Shown piece after piece: positions 27,641 to 37,260 of a DNA stretch of 64,000 bases (its first letter is position 1; each line of letters starts with the position of its first letter). Made by a program: the position numbers and the translations under genes. Source of the stretch: an uncultured Fibrobacter sp. (GTDB taxonomy: Bacteria > Fibrobacterota > Fibrobacteria > Fibrobacterales > Fibrobacteraceae); the NCBI GenBank assembly GCA_946405515.1, contig CAMJHM010000002.1, forward strand, positions 1 through 64,000, written 5' to 3'. The notes below the pieces were generated by a model. That model had not been told where the DNA came from. It ran no database searches and worked only from the letters and a program-made list of their open reading frames with translations.

Positions 27641-27937
27641 GTATGGGATGTTTGGTTTTGTTGCTAACTTTTATCGTTTGCTCTCATAATGTAGATTAGT
27701 ATACTCCAAATAGGTATAATTGGGGGGAGTTTCCGATGTAAAGGTTTACAACGGAAAGGTCGGCTTGTACGGAAAAATTCTCGTAATTGCGTAATTTGGG
27801 CGATTTTCGCCATTTTTTTGCCGATGGAGAATAAGGGGGGGCGAAATAAATGTCTGGATGTCTTTTTGGAAAAAGATGCCGCGAATCCACGACGGTTACG
27901 ATAAAAACCTTGTCGAGGTTTGACGCTGAAAAAAAAA

Positions 27938-28310
27938 TCAGAAATTGAGCAACAGGTTACCGCCGAATGCTTGATTGATGGGATTGAACGTCGGCAATAT
28001 ATCCAGACTTACAGAATGATCCGCTTTCTGGTAATTTTTTATCTGCTCTTTATAGTATTCCGCGCGACTCTTTTTCTTGTAGCTAGATACTTTAACGTCA
28101 TAATCTTCGGAGCGTTTCTTGGGCCCCGCCGCCAATGAATAATCCCGCACCCGCTTTACTTAGGTGTTCCGCTGATTCCGTATAGCGCTCCACCTTCTTT
28201 GCGTATTCAACAGCAACGGAGTCCTGCTGTGTGTTGTAGTAAGCAGAAGGCTCCTGGGCAAAAGCCGCCAAGGTCAGGAATAATGCAATGGTTACCGAGT
28301 GCATCACCAT
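27938..28310 (-). pseudogene. Small secreted protein split by a one-base frameshift
   Basis: ORF 28098..28310 (signal peptide MVMHSVTIALFLTLAAFAQ...) and ORF 27938..28150 join into one frame if one G is removed from the GGGG run in GGCGGCGGGGCCC. Confidence 0.7.
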
Positions 28311-28500
28311 TGTTTAGTTTTCCCTCCGCTCATAAAGAGTCCCTTTAAAATCTTATAGCCCAAATAGGGTAAACGGCATGTTTTTTGCGTTGTAGTATTT
28401 TAAAACACTTATTTTCTATGTAAAATGGCGAATTATGAGGGGGAATCAGTCCTTTTTTGCCGTTCTTGGATTACAAAGACGTTCATTCATCATTTAACGT

Positions 28501-29130
28501 CTAGTACGTCTTATGGCTCTTTACAATTTCAACGAGAGTTATTTCAATGTTAGTCTCTCTATTTTTCTGATCCATTTCAACCGTAAAATAGTTGCCGTTT
28601 TTCGTTTTCAGCACAGCGTACGCAACACTGTAAGAACCATTGGTTGTCAGCATCCATGCAAACACATCGCCATCTTGGCGTTCAAATTTTGTTTCGCCAT
28701 ACTGGATCGGTTTTTCTGAATTCTCCGCCTGAGTCATCGTTTTGTAATGGTCAAAAAGTCCAATCAAAACTAACGAATCCGACTGGCTAAAATCGACTCC
28801 GCTATCTTTCTCTAGTCTTTCGAACATCGATTTCGTTTGACCCTCAATCGCCAATTTTACATACGAGTTATCGTCAGCATCCGCCAATTCAACAAGCGCA
28901 GCTTCTTTCTCATTCTTGCGAGCTTTTAAAACGACCCAATCGGCAGAAGGGATTTCAAAAGACAATGGTTCCGGATAAGGCACATTTATCGTAAAATACG
29001 GGCTAGGCTCACCCGTCCAAAAAGACGATGTCCTTTTAAAAGTGATGTCATTGTAGTTCGTTGCGCACCCGCAAAGGAACACGAACGAAGTTAAACAGAT
29101 TAAAGTAAAGGAAACTTTTAAATAATTCAT
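28501..29130 (-). CDS. Putative lipoprotein
   Basis: Lipobox FLCGCAT; 209 aa; hairpin AGACGTT...AACGTCT at its 3' end. Confidence 0.65.
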   Translation of the reverse strand: MNYLKVSFTLICLTSFVFLCGCATNYNDITFKRTSSFWTGEPSPYFTINVPYPEPLSFEIPSADWVVLKARKNEKEAALVELADADDNSYVKLAIEGQTKSMFERLEKDSGVDFSQSDSLVLIGLFDHYKTMTQAENSEKPIQYGETKFERQDGDVFAWMLTTNGSYSVAYAVLKTKNGNYFTVEMDQKNRETNIEITLVEIVKSHKTY

Positions 29131-29298
29131 GTTTTCCCTCTGCTCATAAGGAGCCCCTTTAAGACCTACTTTCTGAATATACCTTTATTAATGCGGAATT
29201 AAACGCCAGTGTGTCTTATTTTGAAAAAATGCCGCTGAAAAATGCGACATTTTTTGCTTTTTTAGCCGTTTTTGGACGTTTTTTGCCGAACTCAGCCC

Positions 29299-29315
29299 TT
29301 GGCACGGGTTTTGCA
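29299..29315 (+). promoter_or_regulatory. Sigma-54 (RpoN) -24/-12 promoter
   Basis: TTGGCACGGGTTTTGCA matches consensus YTGGCACGrNNNTTGCW at every specified position, 37 bp upstream of the clpB ATG. Confidence 0.85.
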
Positions 29316-29351
29316 TCTAGAAAGCGGTAAAAATAAAAAGAAGGTTCATTT

Positions 29352-31904
29352 ATGTCCGATTTCAATAATGATGCAGAAAAGGTGTTGGCCAAGGCGCAGA
29401 GCCTGCGTGACCGTTGCTCGCATTCCTACCTGGGTGCGGCACATTTGGCCGTGGGTCTAGTCGAAGGCCCCGATGCCACCCTGAAAAAGCTTTATAAGTC
29501 CAAGGGCGCGAAGACGAACGAGCTTCGTGGCAAGCTGGAACCGTTCGTGCAGAAGATCCCGCGTATGGAGGGCGTGAACCCCGACGTGGAACCCGATAAC
29601 GACTTGAACCGTATTTTGCGCGCCTCGGTGCAGGCGGCGCGTCAGGTGAACCGCATGGTGACCCCGGGCGATATGCTCGTGGCCTTGATGAAATTCTCGG
29701 GCGACCGTGGCCTTGCGAAGGTGTTCGAAGATGCGCTCGGTTCCGTGGAAGTCGTGGAAACCTGGCTGTCGGACCCGTTTGCGGGTGCCGCCAATGCCGA
29801 GGAACAGTCTCCGCTGAAACTCTACGGTCGTGAACTTGTGGAAATGGCTGCCGACGGAAAGCTTTCGCCGGTGATTGGCCGTGAAGAAGAAATCCGCCGC
29901 GTCATCTTGATCTTGAGCCGAAAGACGAAAAACAACCCGTGCCTGGTCGGTGAACCTGGCGTGGGTAAGACTGCTATTGTCGAAGGGCTCGCCGAGCGAA
30001 TTTATCGCGGCGATGTGCCTGACGCTCTGAAGGGCAAGAAGTTGTTTGCACTTGATTTGTCTGCCTTGATGGCGGGCGCAAAGTACCGCGGCGATTTCGA
30101 GGAACGTTTGAAAGCCGTGCTCGATGCTCTTGAAGAAGACGGCAATACCTTGCTGTTCATCGATGAAATCCACACCATCGTGGGTGCGGGCAAGACCGAA
30201 GGCTCCATGGACTTGGGCAACATGCTCAAGCCGAAGCTCGCCCGTGGCGAGCTGCACTGCATCGGTGCGACCACCACGCAGGAATACCGCAAGTACATCG
30301 AGAAGGATTCCGCCTTGGAACGCCGTTTCCAGCCCGTGCAGGTCGACGAACCCAGCGAAGAAGAATCCATTTCAATTTTGCGTGGCATTAAGGACGGCTT
30401 TGATGCTCACCACGGCGTGCGTCTGCACGACAACGCGCTTGTGGCGGCCGTGAAACTTTCGAACCGCTACATCAGCGACCGTTTCTTGCCGGACAAGGCC
30501 ATTGACCTGATTGACGAGGCGGCAAGCCTTGTGAAGACGCAGATGGATACCGTGCCCGAAGCCTTGGATACCTTGCAGCGTAAGGAACTCCAGATGAAAA
30601 TCGAGGAGCAGGCGCTCGCCAAGGAAACCGATGACACCAGTGTAAAGCGTCTGAAAGAGTTGCGTGAAGAACTCGCGACGACCGATGCCGCAGTAAAGTT
30701 GATGCAGGACCGCTGGCAGGAGAGGCGTGCGAAGAATGCCGAGTTGCAGGGGCTCAAGAAGTCCTTGCAGCAGGCGAAGGACGAGATGGAGCAGGCCGAA
30801 GCCCGCTACGACTTGAACCGCGCTGCCGAACTCAAGTACAACAAGATTGTGAACTTGGAAAAGGAAATCGCCGCGAAGACGGAAGAAATCAAGAAGTCTG
30901 CAGGCGACGGTGACCTGAGCGAAGAGGTGACCGAAGAGACGATTGCCCTCGTGGTGAGCCGTTGGACTGGAATTCCGGTGACGAAACTTTGTGAAGGCGA
31001 AAAGGCGAAGTTGTTGCACTTGGACGAACGTCTGCACGCCCGCGTGATTGGCCAGGACGAAGCTGTGGAAGCGGTTTCTGAAGCCATCTTGCGTAACCGT
31101 AGTGGCCTTAGCCGAGAGAATGCGCCGATCGGTAGCTTCTTGTTCCTTGGCCCGACAGGTGTCGGCAAGACGGAACTTGCCCGTGCGCTTTCGACCGAAC
31201 TGTTCGATAGCGAAGCGGCCTTGGTGCGTATTGACATGAGCGAATACATGGAAAAGCACAGCGTGAGCCGTTTGATTGGTGCGCCTCCGGGATACGTGGG
31301 CTACGAAGAAGGCGGCCAGCTGACCGAAGCCGTGCGTACGCATCCGTACTGCGTGATTCTGCTCGACGAAATCGAGAAGGCTCACCCCGACGTGTTCAAC
31401 ACGCTGTTGCAGGTGCTTGACGACGGTCGTCTGACCGATGGCAAGGGCCGTACCGTGAATTTCAAGAATACCTTGATTCTGATGACGTCGAACCTGGGCG
31501 CCGCTCATTTCCAGAATCGCGCAGGTGATGCAAAGCCTGTGACCTTGAAGGAAATTGAGCCGGAACTCCGTGGCTTCTTCAGGCCGGAATTCCTAAACCG
31601 CTTGGACGAAGTGCTGGTGTTCCAGAGCTTAACGAAGCCGCAGATCAAGGACATCGTGAAACTCAAATTCAAGGGACTCGCCGAACGTGCCGCCCGTCAG
31701 GATTTGCAGCTCACGCTGACCGACAAGGCGCTGGACGCCATTGCCGATGGTGCCTACCAGCCGGAATTCGGTGCGCGACCGATCCAGCGTTACCTGGAAA
31801 GGAACGTGGAACGCCCGCTGAGCCACGCAATTCTTTCTGGCGAAGTGAGTGCCGCAAAGCCCGTGGTCATTGACTACGATGGAGCTGCGTTTACGGTGAA
31901 ATAG
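29352..31904 (+). CDS. clpB: ClpB-type AAA+ chaperone
   Basis: Two AAA+ modules ([32 protein letters not shown]), ClpB-like middle region, [33 protein letters not shown]. Confidence 0.93.
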   Translation: MSDFNNDAEKVLAKAQSLRDRCSHSYLGAAHLAVGLVEGPDATLKKLYKSKGAKTNELRGKLEPFVQKIPRMEGVNPDVEPDNDLNRILRASVQAARQVNRMVTPGDMLVALMKFSGDRGLAKVFEDALGSVEVVETWLSDPFAGAANAEEQSPLKLYGRELVEMAADGKLSPVIGREEEIRRVILILSRKTKNNPCLVGEPGVGKTAIVEGLAERIYRGDVPDALKGKKLFALDLSALMAGAKYRGDFEERLKAVLDALEEDGNTLLFIDEIHTIVGAGKTEGSMDLGNMLKPKLARGELHCIGATTTQEYRKYIEKDSALERRFQPVQVDEPSEEESISILRGIKDGFDAHHGVRLHDNALVAAVKLSNRYISDRFLPDKAIDLIDEAASLVKTQMDTVPEALDTLQRKELQMKIEEQALAKETDDTSVKRLKELREELATTDAAVKLMQDRWQERRAKNAELQGLKKSLQQAKDEMEQAEARYDLNRAAELKYNKIVNLEKEIAAKTEEIKKSAGDGDLSEEVTEETIALVVSRWTGIPVTKLCEGEKAKLLHLDERLHARVIGQDEAVEAVSEAILRNRSGLSRENAPIGSFLFLGPTGVGKTELARALSTELFDSEAALVRIDMSEYMEKHSVSRLIGAPPGYVGYEEGGQLTEAVRTHPYCVILLDEIEKAHPDVFNTLLQVLDDGRLTDGKGRTVNFKNTLILMTSNLGAAHFQNRAGDAKPVTLKEIEPELRGFFRPEFLNRLDEVLVFQSLTKPQIKDIVKLKFKGLAERAARQDLQLTLTDKALDAIADGAYQPEFGARPIQRYLERNVERPLSHAILSGEVSAAKPVVIDYDGAAFTVK

Positions 31905-31916
31905 TAAATGATGTGA

Positions 31917-31989
31917 AATGTGAGGTGTGTAGTGACAAATGTGAAATTACACACTTCACATTATCAATCATCCATTATCAATTATCAAT
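31917..31989. repeat. Inverted repeat plus ATTATCAATT direct repeats
   Basis: AATGTGAGGTGTGTA...TACACACTTCACATT (15-bp arms, 1 mismatch) followed by TATCAATCATCCATTATCAATTATCAATT. Confidence 0.75.
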
Positions 31990-31995
31990 TTGTGG

Positions 31996-32694
31996 CTACA
32001 GCGCCATCATCACGTAAAGACCAATTCCCTTGCGGTCGTTGTTTTCGTCTTGCATCACGCCGATGTCGAAGTCTAGGCGGACTCGTGCGCTTCCGAATGC
32101 GATTTCGAATTTAGGCAAGATGTCGATCATGAAGTCGTCGCGAAGGTGCCCGGCACTTCCCGATGTGTTGACCTCGACCATGCAACGCAAGAAACGCCCG
32201 AAAATGAGTGTCGGTGTCATTCCCAATGCAAACTTTACGTAGCCTCCGTCACCGGTAACTCCGTCGAGGAAACCGGCGCGGGCTTCGTAATAGTTCAGAA
32301 AATTCTTGGAGATAACTTGATCCGAACCGAGCGTGAGGACGATTGCGCTACCGTTGTTCCTGTTTAGACCAAAGTAGCCATCGACTTCAAAGAAATTGGT
32401 TGTGTTGAACCGAAAGCGTCCACCGACATCAAGGGAGGCCTGTATGTGGTCCATTTTGTCGTAAGTCTGGACGTTGATTTTTGAGCCGAAGTCAAAATTT
32501 TTTGTCAAGCCGCTTGTGAGGTTGATGGGGAAAAGGACGTTGGGGTCGTAATCCGAACGCGCTCCTAATCCAAACCCCAGCTTGGGGGAGGGGCGGCTAT
32601 CGGGCCCGAACGTATATCGCATATCCCAGATGTTGTCGAGGGCAAATACATTTGTAGCCAGAATGACGAATAGGGCTGTGAGGACTTTTCTCAT
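31996..32694 (-). CDS. Putative outer membrane/secreted protein
   Basis: Signal peptide MRKVLTALFVILATNVFA; beta-strand-rich 232 aa. Confidence 0.65.
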   Translation of the reverse strand: MRKVLTALFVILATNVFALDNIWDMRYTFGPDSRPSPKLGFGLGARSDYDPNVLFPINLTSGLTKNFDFGSKINVQTYDKMDHIQASLDVGGRFRFNTTNFFEVDGYFGLNRNNGSAIVLTLGSDQVISKNFLNYYEARAGFLDGVTGDGGYVKFALGMTPTLIFGRFLRCMVEVNTSGSAGHLRDDFMIDILPKFEIAFGSARVRLDFDIGVMQDENNDRKGIGLYVMMAL

Positions 32695-32739
32695 ATGGTT
32701 AAAAGTTAGCTAAATTTTATCGCGTAAATAGAGGTAAAC

Positions 32740-33831
32740 ATGATTGAACCGCGTCCAGAACTTTCAAAATTGTCTGATTACGTTCCCGGAAAATCCATCG
32801 AGGAAATTCGTGAACGTTACGGCCTAAACCGCATTGTCAAACTTGCGTCCAACGAAAATCCGCTTGGAGCCTCCCCGAAGGCGGTCGAGGCGTTCCACAA
32901 GATTGCGGATTGTCTGCATTTGTACCCGCGCGGCGATGCTCCGACGCTTATCTGCTCCATTGCCCAGAAATATGGCGTGAAGACGGAACAGATTGTCGTC
33001 GGTAACGGTTCCGACGAGATTATCGACATGGTCGGCAAGGCCTTTATCCGCCAGGGTGACAACTGCGTGGGAATTACGCCGACTTTTTCCGTGTATAAGT
33101 TTACGACGCTTTCGAATGGCGCCGAATTTATCGGCGTGGGCGAGGGCGATGCGAAAACTTCGCTTGATGACTTGGCGAAGGCCATTGACGGCAATACCCG
33201 CGTAGCCTTCATCTGCAACCCGAACAATCCGACGGGCACGTACTACACCGAATCCGAAATTCGCGAATTCCTGAAGAAGGTTCCGCAGAATGTGCTGGTG
33301 TTCCTGGATGAAGCCTACTCGGAGTTCGCCACCGCTGCGGATTATCCGAACATGTTTGGCGCCCTTGATGAGTATCCGAACCTTTTCATCAACAGAACGT
33401 TCAGCAAGATTTATGGGCTTGCCGGTTTGCGTATCGGTTATGCTATCGCGAGTACGGATGTGGTGCGCCACCTCTGGAAGGTCAAGCCCCCGTTTGACGT
33501 GAACCAGGCGGCACAGGTGGCGGCCATCGCTGCCTTGGACGATGCGGCCCACGTGGAAGCGACCCGCAAGATGAATGCCGAGGGAGTCGAAGTCCTTACC
33601 CGCGAATTTACGGCACTCGGTTTCAAGGTGCTTCCGACACAGGCGAATTTCATCTGCGTCAAGATTGGCGAACGCGCCCGTGAACTCGTCTCGTTCCTGG
33701 AAAGGAACGGCATGATTGTCCGCGGCCTCACAAGCTTCGGTATGCCGGAATATATCCGTGTCACTATCGGTAAGCCCGAGGAAAACGAGTTCCTCGTGAT
33801 GCTTGTCAAGAAATGGAAAGCGGAGGCCTAA
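32740..33831 (+). CDS. hisC: Histidinol-phosphate aminotransferase
   Basis: KLASNENPLGASPKAVEAF, ICNPNNPTGTYY, VFLDEAYSEFA, RTFSKIYGLAGLRIGYAIA. Confidence 0.94.
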   Translation: MIEPRPELSKLSDYVPGKSIEEIRERYGLNRIVKLASNENPLGASPKAVEAFHKIADCLHLYPRGDAPTLICSIAQKYGVKTEQIVVGNGSDEIIDMVGKAFIRQGDNCVGITPTFSVYKFTTLSNGAEFIGVGEGDAKTSLDDLAKAIDGNTRVAFICNPNNPTGTYYTESEIREFLKKVPQNVLVFLDEAYSEFATAADYPNMFGALDEYPNLFINRTFSKIYGLAGLRIGYAIASTDVVRHLWKVKPPFDVNQAAQVAAIAALDDAAHVEATRKMNAEGVEVLTREFTALGFKVLPTQANFICVKIGERARELVSFLERNGMIVRGLTSFGMPEYIRVTIGKPEENEFLVMLVKKWKAEA

Positions 33832-33832
33832 G

Positions 33833-34648
33833 ATGTCCGCGACGGCAGAAAATCTGGAGCTCTTGAAAATCGCTCTCAAGACGGCGGAAATGGCTCAGGA
33901 AAACATCCTGAAGTATTTTCAGACAGGAGTGGGTGTCGAGTGGAAAAAAGACAATACTCCGGTGACGATTGCCGACAAGAGCACGGAAGAATTGGCCCGT
34001 GAATTCTGGGCCAAGGAGACTCCGGGTTTCGGCGTGATTGGCGAGGAATTCGGAATCGAGAGCCCCGATGCGGAATACCAGTGGGTTATCGACCCGATTG
34101 ACGGCACGAAGGCTTTTGTGCATGGCGTTCCCCTGTTCGGCACGCTGATTGCGCTCTACAAGAAGAATGTTCCTGTGTGTTCCCTTATCCGCATCCCGGC
34201 GATGAATACGGCGGTGTGGGCGGTGAACGGCGGCGGTGCCTTTTTGGACGGTCGCCCGGTGAACTGCTCGAAGGTTGAAAAGATTGAAGATGCGCTCGTG
34301 CTTTCGGGAACGGTCAACACGATGGAAGACAAGGGCTTTGGCGAAGGTTTTGCGAAGCTCCGTCGCAGTGCACGCCTGCATCGCGGTTGGGGCGACTGCT
34401 ACGGCTATTACCTCGTGGCCGCAGGCCGCGCCGAAATCATGGTGGATCCTGTCGTTTCGCTTTGGGACATCGCTCCGTATCCGCTGCTGTTCGCAGAAGC
34501 CGGTGGTAAGTTCAGCACCATCGACGGCAAGACGGAACTCTTCGATGCAAACGGCAAGCCCACGGCCCCGATTTACGAAGGCTTTACGAGTGTCGCAACG
34601 AATGGCTCCTTGCACGAAGTCACGCTGAAGGCTCTTTCCGAAAAGTAA
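33833..34648 (+). CDS. hisN: Inositol-monophosphatase-family histidinol phosphatase
   Basis: GEEFGIES, WVIDPIDGTKAFVHGVPLFGTLIAL, VSLWDIAPYPLLFAEAGG; directly downstream of hisC. Confidence 0.85.
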   Translation: MSATAENLELLKIALKTAEMAQENILKYFQTGVGVEWKKDNTPVTIADKSTEELAREFWAKETPGFGVIGEEFGIESPDAEYQWVIDPIDGTKAFVHGVPLFGTLIALYKKNVPVCSLIRIPAMNTAVWAVNGGGAFLDGRPVNCSKVEKIEDALVLSGTVNTMEDKGFGEGFAKLRRSARLHRGWGDCYGYYLVAAGRAEIMVDPVVSLWDIAPYPLLFAEAGGKFSTIDGKTELFDANGKPTAPIYEGFTSVATNGSLHEVTLKALSEK

Positions 34649-34667
34649 TCTTTCAAAAAATGTGGAC

Positions 34668-37205
34668 CTATTCCAGCATGGTCTGGATAATGGTGGTGTC
34701 TTCGGAGAACGTAATTGATATGCTTCCCCGTTCAGCCGTGTTGATGTAGGGAATGTTCAACGAATCGAGCCGCTGCACGACTTCTTTGCTCGGATGGCGG
34801 AACCGGTTGTTTTTCCCGCTCGGGATGAGGGCGTACGTGGGATTGACTGCGTTCAGGAACGGTACGCTGCTGGATGTTTTGGAACCGTGGTGCCCGAGTT
34901 TTAACACGTCGCTTTTCAGATAAGCGTCTGTTTTCATAATTTCTTTTTCGCCCTTGACGGTGAGGTCTCCGGTGAGGACGGCGGAATGCCCGAGCCCTTT
35001 GAGTCGAAGCGTGATGCTCCCTTCGTTGGCTTCGACGCAGATGTCGTTTCGCGGGTGGATGGTCTGCATTTCAAAGTAGGTTTCTTTCCATAGGATGCCG
35101 CGGTGGATTTTTCGGATGGGGATGTTCCTTTTTCGGGCTTCTTGGATGACTTGTTGCCATTCGGGTTTGCGTTCCTTGATGGCGCAGTCGCTTGCCCAAA
35201 GTTCCTTGACGGGGAACGTTTTCAGTATGGATTTGGCGCCACCGAAATGGTCCTTGTCGGGGTGCGTGATGATGAGCGCGTCGAGTTCCCGCACGCCGAT
35301 GTGATGCAGAAATGGAACGATGATGTCTTTGCCGGAATCTTGCCTGCTGTTGTCGCCGGCATCCACGAGAAAATGCCTGCCCGATGGAGCCTCGACGAGA
35401 TGGCTGTCGCCTTGCCCGACGTCGATGGTCGTCAGTTTCCATGTTGGGTGCATTGCCTTGGCGTAGCTGTTGTAGCAGAATATCCCGGCGAAAAGGGCTA
35501 GGCACGAAACGCAATAGATACGGGCAATTCGGTTGCGCCGGATTGCGGGAATGAAGGTCAGCGCGAAGCCGATGAGCAAAAGGATGGCCGGGCTGAACGG
35601 CCCGATGGTGACGGAGGCGATAGAGGAATCCGAGATGAGTCGCGTAAGGAGGCTTGCCAGGCGCAAAAAGAAACTGGCGGCGTAGCAGAAGTGTTCGCGC
35701 AGAAAGTCGATTGGTGAAATCAGGGCGAAAAGGCCGGCTTGCATGCCCCACGAAATTCCGGGAACGACCACGATGTTCCCGAGCCAAGCCATCGGGGAGA
35801 GCGTCTTGAAATGGTGGACGAGGAACGGGGCGGTGGCGAGGGTGGCGCACAAGGTGACGTAAGTGGGGTCGATTGCGAAAGCCCGGAGGGTGTTCCAGAG
35901 TTTGTTCTTCTTCAGGGATTCCGGGAAGTTGGCAAACGGGTTGAGCGGGCTTCCGATAAGGATGCCCGCGGTGGCCGCGACGGAGAGTTGGAAGCCGGGA
36001 TTCCAGAGGATGCCCGGCTCGGGGAGCAGGATGAGGATGAGGGCGACCCCGAGGCTGTTCATCGTGTTGGCGGGGCGCTGGAAGAGCGCGCCGATTTGCG
36101 GTACGGAGAACATGAGGACGGCGCGGCGTACGGCGGGGGAACCGCCCGTGACGGGAATGTAGAGGAATAGCAAGGCGACGGCGATAATCCGTACGGCGCG
36201 CAGGGGGAGCCCGGTTGCCTTGAGGAAAATCATGAGGATGCCTGCGAGGAGGACAACGTGAAAACCGCTGATGGCGAGTACGTGTACGAGTCCGGACCGC
36301 TGGAAATCGCTGCGGAGGGCTTCGGGAATGCCGCTCCGGTCGCCGGCGAGAAGGCCCAGCAGGAGTCCGGTCTCGGCAGGGTCGAGGTAGTCGGCAAAAC
36401 GTGATTCAATCCACTTGCGGAAGTTGGCGAATGTCCGCTCGGGAATCCAACTGCTGCCGATAATCTTGTAGTCGTTGAACCGTCCGTAGGCGGCGAATCC
36501 CTGGCTCTTGAGCCAGCCGCGGGTGTCGAACGCGCCCGGCACCCGCGGGGGCGACACCGGGTACCACGATGCGCTGTAGCACAGGGTGTCGCCCGGATTC
36601 GCCGCCCTCGCCGTGGTTACCTTTGTTGCCCAAGGTGGCGCGACGATTGGCCCACTTGTCACGGAATACAAATCCAGAGGCTGACTTGCATTAGCCGTGT
36701 CTGCAAATATCATGGGTTCCTGCTTGTCGCTCGGAGTTTTTTTCATTTTTGGCTTGCTTTGCATCTTGCGCTCTGCAATCCTTAAGCGGTAGGTTTCATT
36801 GCCTACACTCGTCTTGATGATGTAGGCGTTCCCCTTGGCCCTGCGGATGACTGATTCCACTCGACCGCATCCGTCTTTAGGGGGAGCTTGCTGGCCGTGT
36901 TCGTATGTTGAACGATTACCCAACGTGGGAAGGAATGACCAAGAACCTCCGTTCGCAAAATCGTAGCTCACGATACCTGCGGCAAGGCTCAGGAATACGA
37001 CCCACTGCCTTGATCGTGGGAAGAAGTGGTTCGCTATCGCGAGTGTGAACAAAAGTGCTGGGGCGTACGCTGGGAAGTCGAAACTGGCGTACGTCCCCAT
37101 GAGAACGAGTGCGCAGGTGAGTGCAGGCTTGCCGACTATGGGGGCGAGTAAGTCGGAGAATGCCTTTTGAACGGACTTTAGTGGTTTATGGACGGCCTGA
37201 AACAT
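34668..37205 (-). CDS. comEC: ComEC/Rec2 family competence protein
   Basis: GLLAGDRSGIPEALRSDFQRSGLVHVLAISGFHVVLLAGI; C-terminal metallo-beta-lactamase-like domain VGQGDSHLVEAPSGRHFLVDAG, ITHPDKDHFGG, LKLGHHGSKTSSS. Confidence 0.92.
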   Translation of the reverse strand: MFQAVHKPLKSVQKAFSDLLAPIVGKPALTCALVLMGTYASFDFPAYAPALLFTLAIANHFFPRSRQWVVFLSLAAGIVSYDFANGGSWSFLPTLGNRSTYEHGQQAPPKDGCGRVESVIRRAKGNAYIIKTSVGNETYRLRIAERKMQSKPKMKKTPSDKQEPMIFADTANASQPLDLYSVTSGPIVAPPWATKVTTARAANPGDTLCYSASWYPVSPPRVPGAFDTRGWLKSQGFAAYGRFNDYKIIGSSWIPERTFANFRKWIESRFADYLDPAETGLLLGLLAGDRSGIPEALRSDFQRSGLVHVLAISGFHVVLLAGILMIFLKATGLPLRAVRIIAVALLFLYIPVTGGSPAVRRAVLMFSVPQIGALFQRPANTMNSLGVALILILLPEPGILWNPGFQLSVAATAGILIGSPLNPFANFPESLKKNKLWNTLRAFAIDPTYVTLCATLATAPFLVHHFKTLSPMAWLGNIVVVPGISWGMQAGLFALISPIDFLREHFCYAASFFLRLASLLTRLISDSSIASVTIGPFSPAILLLIGFALTFIPAIRRNRIARIYCVSCLALFAGIFCYNSYAKAMHPTWKLTTIDVGQGDSHLVEAPSGRHFLVDAGDNSRQDSGKDIIVPFLHHIGVRELDALIITHPDKDHFGGAKSILKTFPVKELWASDCAIKERKPEWQQVIQEARKRNIPIRKIHRGILWKETYFEMQTIHPRNDICVEANEGSITLRLKGLGHSAVLTGDLTVKGEKEIMKTDAYLKSDVLKLGHHGSKTSSSVPFLNAVNPTYALIPSGKNNRFRHPSKEVVQRLDSLNIPYINTAERGSISITFSEDTTIIQTMLE

Positions 37206-37260
37206 TTTTTTATTCCCTTTTTTTGGTACATTGTGTTAACCTTTTCTTATAAGACGTTTG

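Noticed and set aside
27696-27890. 64-aa minus-strand ORF upstream of the frameshifted gene region
   Set aside because: No RBS or domain, overlaps a probable terminator/promoter interval; likely non-coding.
30372-31508. 378-aa minus-strand ORF opposite clpB
   Set aside because: Antisense shadow ORF opposite a highly conserved AAA+ gene.
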